IMG/VR virus record: IMGVR_UViG_3300046513_000221
Span: 126,001-190,000 of that record
DNA length: 64,000 nt
Direction: 5' to 3' (one strand)
From: a virus
The notes beneath the pieces are model-generated. The model was given only the letters and a program-made list of their open reading frames with translations, was not told the origin of the DNA and did not search any database. Positions 31,995-39,248 of this stretch are shown piece by piece; position 1 is the stretch's first letter; the number at the start of each line of letters is the position of its first letter. The translations under genes were made by a program, and so were the position numbers.

Positions 31995-32393
31995 TTACTT
32001 CTCCATCGTTATTGTGTCACGGTCGATGTCTTCGGCGAGACGCTGCATCGCCCCGGATACCGCATTGTTGGCGACTGCGAACAGAGACACATTGCGGAAC
32101 TCGTTGTACTTCGCGATGTTGCGGCAGATACCGGCGAAGCTCGTCTGCAGTGGATCGATCTTGTCGATATCGAAGAACATGCGGATGGCCGCACGCTGAC
32201 CGACAGTGAAGCCGCCGATCCACTCAAGACCGGCGTCCTCCACCTTCTCTACCTCCCGCCGCCAAGTTCCGCGACGCAGAATCAGTTTACCTTTCTGGAA
32301 GAACTGAACACGAGGCCAGCTGGCATCGTGAGCCACAAGGTCGCCGATCCTCACCGGCTGACCATTCTGCTTATGAACTAATTGAAGGGTCAT
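31995..32393 (-). CDS. Unknown 132-residue protein upstream of ligase
   Basis: The ATG lies one base after the upstream stop (TGACATG). The N-terminal half is beta-rich (GQPVRIGDLVAHD; VQFFQKGKLILRRGTW), suggesting a small barrel; the rest is helical. It ends six bases before the ligase gene and is certainly co-transcribed with it. No family is recognised. Confidence 0.85.
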   Translation of the reverse strand: MTLQLVHKQNGQPVRIGDLVAHDASWPRVQFFQKGKLILRRGTWRREVEKVEDAGLEWIGGFTVGQRAAIRMFFDIDKIDPLQTSFAGICRNIAKYNEFRNVSLFAVANNAVSGAMQRLAEDIDRDTITMEK

Positions 32394-32394
32394 G

Positions 32395-32865
32395 TCACGT
32401 CCGCAGAAGGAATTTCTCGATGATCGAGTCCATCATGCGCTTCTTGGCAGTAGGGACGAGATCCTTCCACAGCATCATGGAGTACAGCAGCTTCGGGTCA
32501 TCGAAGGTGAAGCCACTCTGGTGGATGCGGCGGATGTTTGCCTCCAGTGCCGAGCCGCGCACGGCATACTCCGAATAGGGGATGTCGAACTCCGGTACGT
32601 TGTGCACAAAGTACAGCTTAACGCTGTAACCATAAGGCTCCATGCACATCCAGCCAATCCCATCAGAGAAACCGTTCTCTTTCGGTCCAGCCACGGTAAT
32701 CTTGGGTGGACTGCGACGGATTAGGGCGATAAAGGTGCTGAAATCCTTCAGACCGATGGTCTTGGCGATCTCAGCGCTCTTCTTGTGGAAGTACGCGATG
32801 TCCTCCGGGGAGTCGGACAGCGACGACATGACAGCCGAGTCGACGATGATGAGTTTCTTAGCCAT
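32395..32865 (-). CDS. Unknown 156-residue protein
   Basis: ATG with GGAGAAACAAA upstream. Mixed alpha/beta, starting with a strand KKLIIVDSAV and containing aromatic strands (YGYSVKLYFVHNVPEF). A C-terminal basic helix (AKKRMMDSIIEKFLLRT). No known motif. It follows a UUCG-loop hairpin and leads into the ligase pair. Confidence 0.85.
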   Translation of the reverse strand: MAKKLIIVDSAVMSSLSDSPEDIAYFHKKSAEIAKTIGLKDFSTFIALIRRSPPKITVAGPKENGFSDGIGWMCMEPYGYSVKLYFVHNVPEFDIPYSEYAVRGSALEANIRRIHQSGFTFDDPKLLYSMMLWKDLVPTAKKRMMDSIIEKFLLRT

Positions 32866-32879
32866 TTTGTTTCTCCAAT

Positions 32880-32899
32880 GGAGCCTCCGAAGAGGCTCC
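32880..32899 (-). terminator. UUCG-loop hairpin between - strand genes
   Basis: GGAGCCTC-TTCG-GAGGCTCC on the - strand, 10 bases after the stop of the 32910 gene and overlapping the leader of the next. The stable tetraloop suggests a partial terminator or mRNA end; no T-run. Confidence 0.55.
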
Positions 32900-32909
32900 G
32901 TATTATGGG

Positions 32910-33686
32910 TTAGCGAATTGGCAGACGCTTGACGACGGCGACGGCTTCCTTCGACGAAGACTTCTTAGGAGCGTGCTGACGGCGCTGCTGCGAATCCTTG
33001 CGACGAGCAGCATCAGCCCACGGGCCGGATTCCTTGGTCGATGCCGCAGCCGGAGGGGTGTACATTGCGCGGTAGCCCAGCTTCTGGTTGACAGCTGCGC
33101 GGATCGATGCCTTCTGCTCGTCCGTCATCTTCTCGATCAGACGGTTAGCCAGCTCGACACGCTCGGACTTCTTCATCTTCGGGTCGGTAAAGGCCGCAAC
33201 GATCTGGTCGGCGTAGATGATCTTCTTGATCTCGAACTCGCTGCCAGCCTCGGTCTCCGGGTGAGCAGGGGTTTCCTCCGCTTGTTCCTCGACCTGGACC
33301 GAAGTACCAACATCGGCTTCGACTTTGGCCGCTGCTTCGACTGGGATCGCAGCCGGTGCCGAGTCGGACTTCTCGTCCGGATGCTCGGAAGGAGCTTCTT
33401 CGTCAACTTGGTCTTCCCAGACCTTAGCCAGTTTCTTGAACCACTTGTTGGACAGGACGAAGTAGCTGCTGCTGTCGAGGTACACGAACCAGTCGTTCGC
33501 CATCACCTCACCGGCGCTGGTGATGGCGCTACCGGCACCCTGCGCGAAGAGGCTTTCCTTGATACGGGCGCGCTTGACATCGGCGATGAACTGCGTGTAG
33601 TCCGTGAACTGGAACGCTTTGACCTTCTCGCCGCCGATGTTGAACACGGATGCTTTTACGGATACTGCTGCTTTTTTGGTTGCCAT
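32910..33686 (-). CDS. Unknown protein with acidic linker and basic tail
   Basis: 258 residues. A folded N-terminal part (about 1-90, KVKAFQFTDYTQFIADVKRA), an Ala/Glu/Pro-rich acidic linker (about 95-150), a helical part (KKSERVELANRLIEKMTDEQ) and a very basic tail (RRKDSQQRRQHAPKKSSSKE). The modular acidic/basic layout suggests a protein- or nucleic-acid-binding adaptor, but no family is recognised. Confidence 0.85.
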   Translation of the reverse strand: MATKKAAVSVKASVFNIGGEKVKAFQFTDYTQFIADVKRARIKESLFAQGAGSAITSAGEVMANDWFVYLDSSSYFVLSNKWFKKLAKVWEDQVDEEAPSEHPDEKSDSAPAAIPVEAAAKVEADVGTSVQVEEQAEETPAHPETEAGSEFEIKKIIYADQIVAAFTDPKMKKSERVELANRLIEKMTDEQKASIRAAVNQKLGYRAMYTPPAAASTKESGPWADAARRKDSQQRRQHAPKKSSSKEAVAVVKRLPIR

Positions 33687-33710
33687 TTTGAGTTCTCTCT
33701 GAATTTTGAA

Positions 33711-34286
33711 TTAGTTGGTGGTGATACTGCTCATCGTCACCACGAGACGGTCACGAGCTTCCGTCATGTAACGGCAGATGCTCGCTGGGGTGTAGTGCCG
33801 GAAACGGTCGAATACTTCCAGACCGAGTGGGAGTTCTTCGCCCGAGGTGCAGTCGAAAAGGGAATCATGGACACTCGTGAAGTCGTAGCCCTTCGGGATA
33901 CGGTAGAAGATCTCCTTCAGCACGTAGTCCTCCGCGAGTCCGGTGACCGCCACCATCTGCTGGCTCTTGAGAGCCTTCAGTGGAGTGACCGATTCCCGGA
34001 TCATAGAAATAACGCGTTGCCAACGTTCGTTGGTCTTCATGTCCGCAACGATGCGTTGAGCCACATGCACTGAGCTGCCGTTGAGGGCGAGCAGTCCCGG
34101 CAGGACGTCGATCATGTCGAGGAAGGAGTTGATCGCAAAGTGCATCGCCGGAGCGGCACGTACCTGATCGAGACTCTGACACTTGAAAGTGTGGTCCTTG
34201 ACATTCGGCATCACCTCAGTGATGCGGTAGTCCTCGGGTTTTTGTATGTCGTCATCTTCGATGACAGCTGCTACTACGAATTGCAT
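33711..34286 (-). CDS. Unknown 191-residue protein
   Basis: ATG with GGGAG upstream and a promoter motif about 40 bases further up (34326-34344), so it probably heads a transcription unit. Mostly helical with a hydrophobic middle (MHFAINSFLDMIDVLPGLLA) and a C-terminal basic helix. No known motif. Confidence 0.86.
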   Translation of the reverse strand: MQFVVAAVIEDDDIQKPEDYRITEVMPNVKDHTFKCQSLDQVRAAPAMHFAINSFLDMIDVLPGLLALNGSSVHVAQRIVADMKTNERWQRVISMIRESVTPLKALKSQQMVAVTGLAEDYVLKEIFYRIPKGYDFTSVHDSLFDCTSGEELPLGLEVFDRFRHYTPASICRYMTEARDRLVVTMSSITTN

Positions 34287-34325
34287 GGTGTGCTCCCAAA
34301 TGTTATCTTGGCGTCAAAATAGATA

Positions 34326-34344
34326 CCAAATTTATAATATATCC
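34326..34344 (-). promoter_or_regulatory. Phage-type AT-rich promoter motif
   Basis: On the - strand GGATATATTATAAATTTGG, about 40 bases upstream of the 34286 start. Confidence 0.55.
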
Positions 34345-34359
34345 GCAGATAACCGTTAG

Positions 34360-34704
34360 TTACCCTTTTTCGACATTCACCATTTCGGTGGACGTGAGCT
34401 GGATGGTGACCGATGCCGGGCGCGGAGGGCTGAACTTCAGCTGCTCGTAGTTGATCACGGTGATGCGGATCGTCTGGTTCACGTCCAACTGCGTGGTGTA
34501 GTTGTCCATCGAGACGATGCGACGGCTGGTCGTCTGGGCCTCGAAGTCTGCCTTGGTCTTCTCGACCAGCTTCAGGACATCATCGATGGCGACATCAAAC
34601 TTCGAGTCAGTCTCGGAGTCGATGTGTACCGACTCGACCCGCGTGTAGATCGCGGGTTCGCTGCCGGGGATGTGGTGCGTTACGGTGAGGACATGTGATT
34701 TCAT
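34360..34704 (-). CDS. Unknown 114-residue beta-rich protein
   Basis: The start overlaps the upstream stop (ATGA). Strands dominate at both ends (KSHVLTVTHHIPG; ASVTIQLTSTEMVNVEKG), with a helix in the middle (DDVLKLVEKTKADFEAQT). Compact soluble domain, no family recognised. Confidence 0.84.
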   Translation of the reverse strand: MKSHVLTVTHHIPGSEPAIYTRVESVHIDSETDSKFDVAIDDVLKLVEKTKADFEAQTTSRRIVSMDNYTTQLDVNQTIRITVINYEQLKFSPPRPASVTIQLTSTEMVNVEKG

Positions 34705-35135
34705 TTGAAGTGCTTAGGTTTGATGACGCTCCAGCCGAGGAACGCCGTGGAATAGGCCTTTGCAGCGGCCAAGAGCTTCGTGTCTGCCGGGACGGAGCAA
34801 TCGACACCCATACCGCGAGTATCGATGTGACACCATGTCTTACCCTTCTCAGCGAAGAAGCGTACGTTAGCATACAGCTCGATCAACGGTCCCATCTGTC
34901 CCCAGTTGGTCGAAGGAGAAAAGATCTCTTCTACAAGATCTTCTTTCGGGATTCGTTTGAGATCTCGGGTGTACCGAACCAAGACACCATTTTGGTTGAG
35001 AATCCAACCAAGATCTACCCATGACTTGTCTTCCGGGATATCGTAACCGAACTTGAAAGTCATGGTCGGATCGGCCATCGCGACCATGAAGTCCAGCTCC
35101 TTGCCTTCTTGATTGCAAGGTTGGATTAGCTCCAT
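34701..35135 (-). CDS. DUF2591/NinX-like phage protein
   Basis: 144 residues. The segment IFSPSTNWGQMGPLIELYAN followed by WCHIDTRG and then KLLAAAKAYSTAFLG follows the pattern I associate with DUF2591 (phage NinX-type: S-x-D/N-W-x-Q-x-GP-x-IE, then an Ala-rich helix). The function of that family is not established. The assignment is by memory of the pattern. The ATG lies one base beyond the upstream stop. Confidence 0.75.
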   Translation of the reverse strand: MELIQPCNQEGKELDFMVAMADPTMTFKFGYDIPEDKSWVDLGWILNQNGVLVRYTRDLKRIPKEDLVEEIFSPSTNWGQMGPLIELYANVRFFAEKGKTWCHIDTRGMGVDCSVPADTKLLAAAKAYSTAFLGWSVIKPKHFK

Positions 35136-35136
35136 C

Positions 35137-35886
35137 TTACTTCTCCATGCTCTGGTTGTACTTGAGCGCCATGCGAAGGGTAGCCCACTCCAGCAGTGCC
35201 TTGTGGTACTCCGGGATCATCTTGGTCAAAGATTCCTCACACGACACGGGCATGGAGCCGGAACGATCGGCGCGTTTGTCCTGCTTACCGCCCCAGAGCC
35301 AGATGCGGTCGGTCTCGATATCCATGCGGCTACGCGAGATAACCTCATAGTTGTTGGATGCCGTGAAGCGCCAGAAGATGCCATCATCCGGACCCCAGTA
35401 ACGATGCTCGTCATCCTGTGCGTGGATGTCGAAGGTAAGGCGACCGCGAGTGCGTATCAGTGAGTACTTCAGGATGGTCGTCATGGTGTTGGGATCCATG
35501 ATGTTCGCCGTCTCCACCGGACCAGCACGATCGAAATCGACCAGTGGCGTAATCTGTCTGTCGCCGATGTCGATGATTTTCGGCACATCATTGTACACGA
35601 TGTCCTCTGCGCGACTGAACTCGAAGCACGTTCCGATCGTCACTTCGTTCTTCTCCGGCTCGCGCATGCTGTCGATCGCGAACAGAGTGAAACCGCACTT
35701 GGCATCCCCACCGTTCGTACCGTGTTTCACCTTGAAAGACTTGATCTCACGACCACTGGCATCAGTCAGTTTCAGACCGTGTGGAACGACGATCTTGGTG
35801 TACACTGGCGAATTCGAGTGCAGACCGTTGCCGAGTGCGCCCATGAAGTCATCCACGGTTCTCAGTGCGCCATAGCTCTTTTCCAT
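35137..35886 (-). CDS. Unknown 249-residue protein
   Basis: The ATG at 35886 with GGAGAAACAG upstream is used (the frame to 35928 includes the terminator). Beta-rich throughout: VYTKIVVPHGLKLTD, FTLFAIDSM, RLTFDIHAQDD. The C-terminal 40 residues are helical. No motif is recognised. It is the first gene after the topoisomerase A terminator. Confidence 0.85.
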   Translation of the reverse strand: MEKSYGALRTVDDFMGALGNGLHSNSPVYTKIVVPHGLKLTDASGREIKSFKVKHGTNGGDAKCGFTLFAIDSMREPEKNEVTIGTCFEFSRAEDIVYNDVPKIIDIGDRQITPLVDFDRAGPVETANIMDPNTMTTILKYSLIRTRGRLTFDIHAQDDEHRYWGPDDGIFWRFTASNNYEVISRSRMDIETDRIWLWGGKQDKRADRSGSMPVSCEESLTKMIPEYHKALLEWATLRMALKYNQSMEK

Positions 35887-35899
35887 CTGTTTCTCCAAT

Positions 35900-35937
35900 A
35901 AAAATAAAAAACGGGGATCAGCTTTCACCGATCCCCG
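35900..35937 (-). terminator. Terminator after topoisomerase subunit A
   Basis: CGGGGATC/GATCCCCG stem with a 10-base loop (35912-35937). On the - strand it is followed by TTTTTTATTTTTATT. Confidence 0.88.
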
Positions 35938-35943
35938 CTTGAA

Positions 35944-38418
35944 TTACACTACCGTGATTGCTGCCACCTCATCGTCGCCGTTGAGCGAGATGATGCGACC
36001 GCCCTTGGCCGAACGACCGTAGGTGTTAATCTGATCGGAATCGATCTTGATCGACTTGCCAGCCTTACTGGTCACGACGATCTGCTCGCTCTCCTTGATC
36101 ACCTCCGTACGGCGCAGCTGGTCCTCGGCGTTCAGTTTGATCGCGAGGAACGCGGCGCTCATGCCGGTCTCGGTCTTCTTGTACAGCAGATCCTTCACGA
36201 GGACCATCTTGCCTTTGCCCTTCGTGGTGATGAACAGGAGGTGAGTCTTGTCCTCCGGTGCATCCACCAGAGCCATCGACACGACCGTCTCCGCGTCCTT
36301 CATACGAATCAACTTGCGACCCTTCGTGGTGCGACGAACGACCGGAATATTCTTGACCGGCATCTTCGAGGCATAGCCACGCGAGGTCGTCAGGATGACC
36401 AGATCGCTCTCGGACTCAGTCAGCAGCACGTTGACCACGACCTCGTTGTCGTTCAGAGCCTGAGCGATCAGACCGTCCGAACGCATACGGGTCTGGTACT
36501 CGGCCAGATCGCAGCGCTTGGTGAACGACGAGGACGTGGTGAAGATCAGATGACCCTTCACGTCCTTACGCACCGGCACGAACGCCACCACCTTCTGGTT
36601 GCCCAGATCCGGGATGATGTTACTGATGTGGACGTGATCCACGTTCAGCTGGTAGCCGTGCAAGATGAACATCTTGCCCTTGTCGGTGAAGACGAAGAGC
36701 TCGTCGTGCGAGTTGAGGATCATGGACTTCTCCAAGATCTTCTTCCGCTTCGTGTCGATGATCAAGAAACCCTTGTTGCCCTTGTTGGAATCGCGCAGCT
36801 CATCCACCGGCGTGCTGTAGATGTAGTTGTCGGTCGAGATGTTGATCAGCAGCTCTTCCTGCTTGACCAGATCGATGTGGTTCAGCTTGTCGACGTCCTG
36901 CAGGGTGGTGCGGCGCTTCCACTTGCCGTACTTCTGCTTGCACTCCTCCAGTTCCTCGCGGATGATCTGGCGGATGTTGTCTTCGGAACCGAGGATCTCG
37001 ATGAAGCCGTCGGCCTGAGCCTTCTTCTCCTTCATCTCTTCACGCAGCTTATCGACCTCGATGTTCGAGATCTTGTACAGCTTCTGCTCGACGATGTACT
37101 CGGCTTCCTTCTCGGCGAAGTCGTACTTGTGGATCAGTACCTCCTTCGCGTTGTCCTTGCTGGTCGAGGTCTTCATCAGCGTCAGGATGGCGTCGATGTT
37201 CTTGCTCGCCTTGATCAGAGCGCTCAGGATCGTCACGCGCTCCAGCGTCTTCTGGACGAGGAACACGTACTTGCGACGAACGGTCTTGACGCGGAACTTG
37301 ATCCACTCGCCGATGACCGTGTGTAGCGGGACGTTCGGCTTGAACTCGCCGCCAATCAGCACGTTCATGATGTACTTGTGGCTGTAGGTCAGGCTCGTCA
37401 GATCGAAGAGCATGTTGCGCAGTACGGACGGTGCCACATCGCGCTTCGGAGTGATGATGACCTCGACAACCTCGCCTTTGGACAGGTTCTTGATGTCGGA
37501 GATCTTGTCCATCAGAGGACCGGGAGCCCTCTTCTTGGTCTTCTTGTCCTCCACCTCCTTGCAGAGGGCGACGATCTCTTCCTCGATGCCGCCGACCGTG
37601 CATTTCGGAGGGATGCCGGTGATGACAACCACATCCTTATTGCCGATCGTACGCAGCTCGATACGGCCACGGACGCGCACGACACCCTGACCCGACGCAT
37701 ACATGTCAGGCAGATCCGAGGCGTTGATGACGTCGCCACCGGTAGGGAAGTCCGGACCTTGGAGGATTGCCGCCAGAGCCTTCGAGTCCAGATCCGGGTC
37801 TTCCATCAGCGCCAGCGTTGTGGAGCAGATGTCTGCGACGCTGTGGATAGGGATATCCACGGAGAAGCCCGAGGCGATCCCCATGATACCCGAATTCAGG
37901 ATAACCGGGAATTTTGTCGGGAGAACCGATGCAATTTTGCGCGTCTTGTCGTAGTTGTCTACGGTATCGACGATATTCTTGTCGATGTCGGTGAACATCA
38001 CGTCTTTCGTGAACGGGCTGAGCTTCACCTCCAGGTAACGCATTGCCGCAGCCGATTTGCCACCGACCGTGCCGTTGTTACCTTGAGGGACGATGAACTG
38101 AAACTGGTTCTTCCACCATTGCGTCAGGCCCACAGTCGTGTCCCACAGCGACAGATCGCCGTGTGGGTGATAGCGCGACATGATCATGCCGTTGTAGTAC
38201 GCGCCCTTCTTGAAGTTGGAGATATTCTCCTCGTCCATCGTGTACAGGATGCGACGGTTCACCGGAGTCAGGCCGTCCTCGACTGCCGGGATGGCGCGAC
38301 CCAGCAGCACCGAGCCGCCGTACGTGGTGAAGTACTCGTCACACGCATCTTCGAGATCCATCGGAATGATGTTCTCGACGATCTCTTCTTCTTTCTTCTG
38401 CACTTGAGCTTTTGCCAT
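35944..38418 (-). CDS. Type IIA topoisomerase subunit A (GyrA/ParC-like)
   Basis: 824 residues. The breakage-reunion domain shows RAIPAVEDGLTPVNRRILYT, SRYHPHGD and AAMRYLEVKLSPF with Tyr128 after Arg127 as the DNA-linking tyrosine. A coiled-coil tower region (about 400-480) and a C-terminal beta-pinwheel (repeated blades with KGR/KGG turns) follow. The gyrase-specific QRRGGKG box is not seen, which favours topoisomerase IV-type decatenation, though the split is not certain. The ATPase subunit is encoded upstream with one unknown gene between. It would act on phage DNA during replication. Confidence 0.95.
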   Translation of the reverse strand: MAKAQVQKKEEEIVENIIPMDLEDACDEYFTTYGGSVLLGRAIPAVEDGLTPVNRRILYTMDEENISNFKKGAYYNGMIMSRYHPHGDLSLWDTTVGLTQWWKNQFQFIVPQGNNGTVGGKSAAAMRYLEVKLSPFTKDVMFTDIDKNIVDTVDNYDKTRKIASVLPTKFPVILNSGIMGIASGFSVDIPIHSVADICSTTLALMEDPDLDSKALAAILQGPDFPTGGDVINASDLPDMYASGQGVVRVRGRIELRTIGNKDVVVITGIPPKCTVGGIEEEIVALCKEVEDKKTKKRAPGPLMDKISDIKNLSKGEVVEVIITPKRDVAPSVLRNMLFDLTSLTYSHKYIMNVLIGGEFKPNVPLHTVIGEWIKFRVKTVRRKYVFLVQKTLERVTILSALIKASKNIDAILTLMKTSTSKDNAKEVLIHKYDFAEKEAEYIVEQKLYKISNIEVDKLREEMKEKKAQADGFIEILGSEDNIRQIIREELEECKQKYGKWKRRTTLQDVDKLNHIDLVKQEELLINISTDNYIYSTPVDELRDSNKGNKGFLIIDTKRKKILEKSMILNSHDELFVFTDKGKMFILHGYQLNVDHVHISNIIPDLGNQKVVAFVPVRKDVKGHLIFTTSSSFTKRCDLAEYQTRMRSDGLIAQALNDNEVVVNVLLTESESDLVILTTSRGYASKMPVKNIPVVRRTTKGRKLIRMKDAETVVSMALVDAPEDKTHLLFITTKGKGKMVLVKDLLYKKTETGMSAAFLAIKLNAEDQLRRTEVIKESEQIVVTSKAGKSIKIDSDQINTYGRSAKGGRIISLNGDDEVAAITVV

Positions 38419-38459
38419 TCTTCTCTTTCAGTTGGTATTAGATATCGATGTTTTTCAAT

Positions 38460-39197
38460 TTAGACCGCCCTGAAGCCGAGCTCCAGCAGCGGCTTCACTT
38501 CTACGAGACTCATCATGACGATCTTGTTGAAGATGTCAGTGGCGCGGCACGACGACGCGATGTCCAGCGACAGGCCGTTGCCGTTGGTACCGATCGCGGA
38601 GATGCGGTAGAAGTTCTTCTTATCGGCCTTGTGGAACTCGAAGATGATCTCCACCAGACTCTTGCGATGGTGGTCCTTCAGCTTGTAGTTGTTCTTCCAG
38701 TCGCCGATGGTCTCTTTAAAGATCACCACCTGCGATTCCACCTTCGAGATGATGTCGTCTGGGATACCTTCCTCGACCTTGGCTTTTGCTTTGGTTTCCT
38801 TCGCCTTTTCGTCTTCGAACAGCTGTGCCATCAGGATCGGGAAGTAGTACTCTATCGGCTTCATCAGCTTCTCCCGCTTCATGTAGACGTACACGAAGTA
38901 GGCCAGACTGACGCAGGAGGACTTCATACCTTCCATACTCCAGTTGTCGGTGTGATCGACCTTGTACTGTGCGAGCATGGTCTCGTTGATCAGCTCAGCC
39001 TTCAGGAGTTTGATGATCTTGGCGACGTTGAAATGCGCTTTCCCGTAAGTGCATTTCCGGAGATAAGCTTCGCTATCGCCAGTGCGGGTACTGAGGTACT
39101 CCAGATCGTTGATTTGCAGCATATGAATCATCGCTGCTTTGGTGAATTGAGATGTCGGTTGGAGGTGACCGACTGCACGTTTAGATGTAGGGCGCAT
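38460..39197 (-). CDS. Unknown protein between the topoisomerase subunits
   Basis: 245 residues, helical, with basic N- and C-terminal parts and a charged Lys/Ala/Glu linker (AKETKAKAKVEEG). IIFEFHKADKKNFYRISAIG and IASSCRATDIFNKIVM are strand/helix segments without a known motif. It lies 42 bases before subunit A and 51 bases after subunit B, with a terminator-like palindrome on its upstream side. A topoisomerase accessory role is possible from position only. Confidence 0.86.
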   Translation of the reverse strand: MRPTSKRAVGHLQPTSQFTKAAMIHMLQINDLEYLSTRTGDSEAYLRKCTYGKAHFNVAKIIKLLKAELINETMLAQYKVDHTDNWSMEGMKSSCVSLAYFVYVYMKREKLMKPIEYYFPILMAQLFEDEKAKETKAKAKVEEGIPDDIISKVESQVVIFKETIGDWKNNYKLKDHHRKSLVEIIFEFHKADKKNFYRISAIGTNGNGLSLDIASSCRATDIFNKIVMMSLVEVKPLLELGFRAV

Positions 39198-39210
39198 TAC
39201 ATTTCCTATG

Positions 39211-39241
39211 AAAAGGGGAGTCCTTTCGAAAGGACTCCCCT
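39211..39241 (-). terminator. Palindromic terminator after topoisomerase subunit B
   Basis: GGGGAGTCCTTTCGAAAGGACTCCCC, a 26-base perfect palindrome read as stem positions 39216-39241, followed by TTTTC on the - strand. It separates subunit B from the downstream genes. Confidence 0.7.
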
Positions 39242-39248
39242 CGGTTTA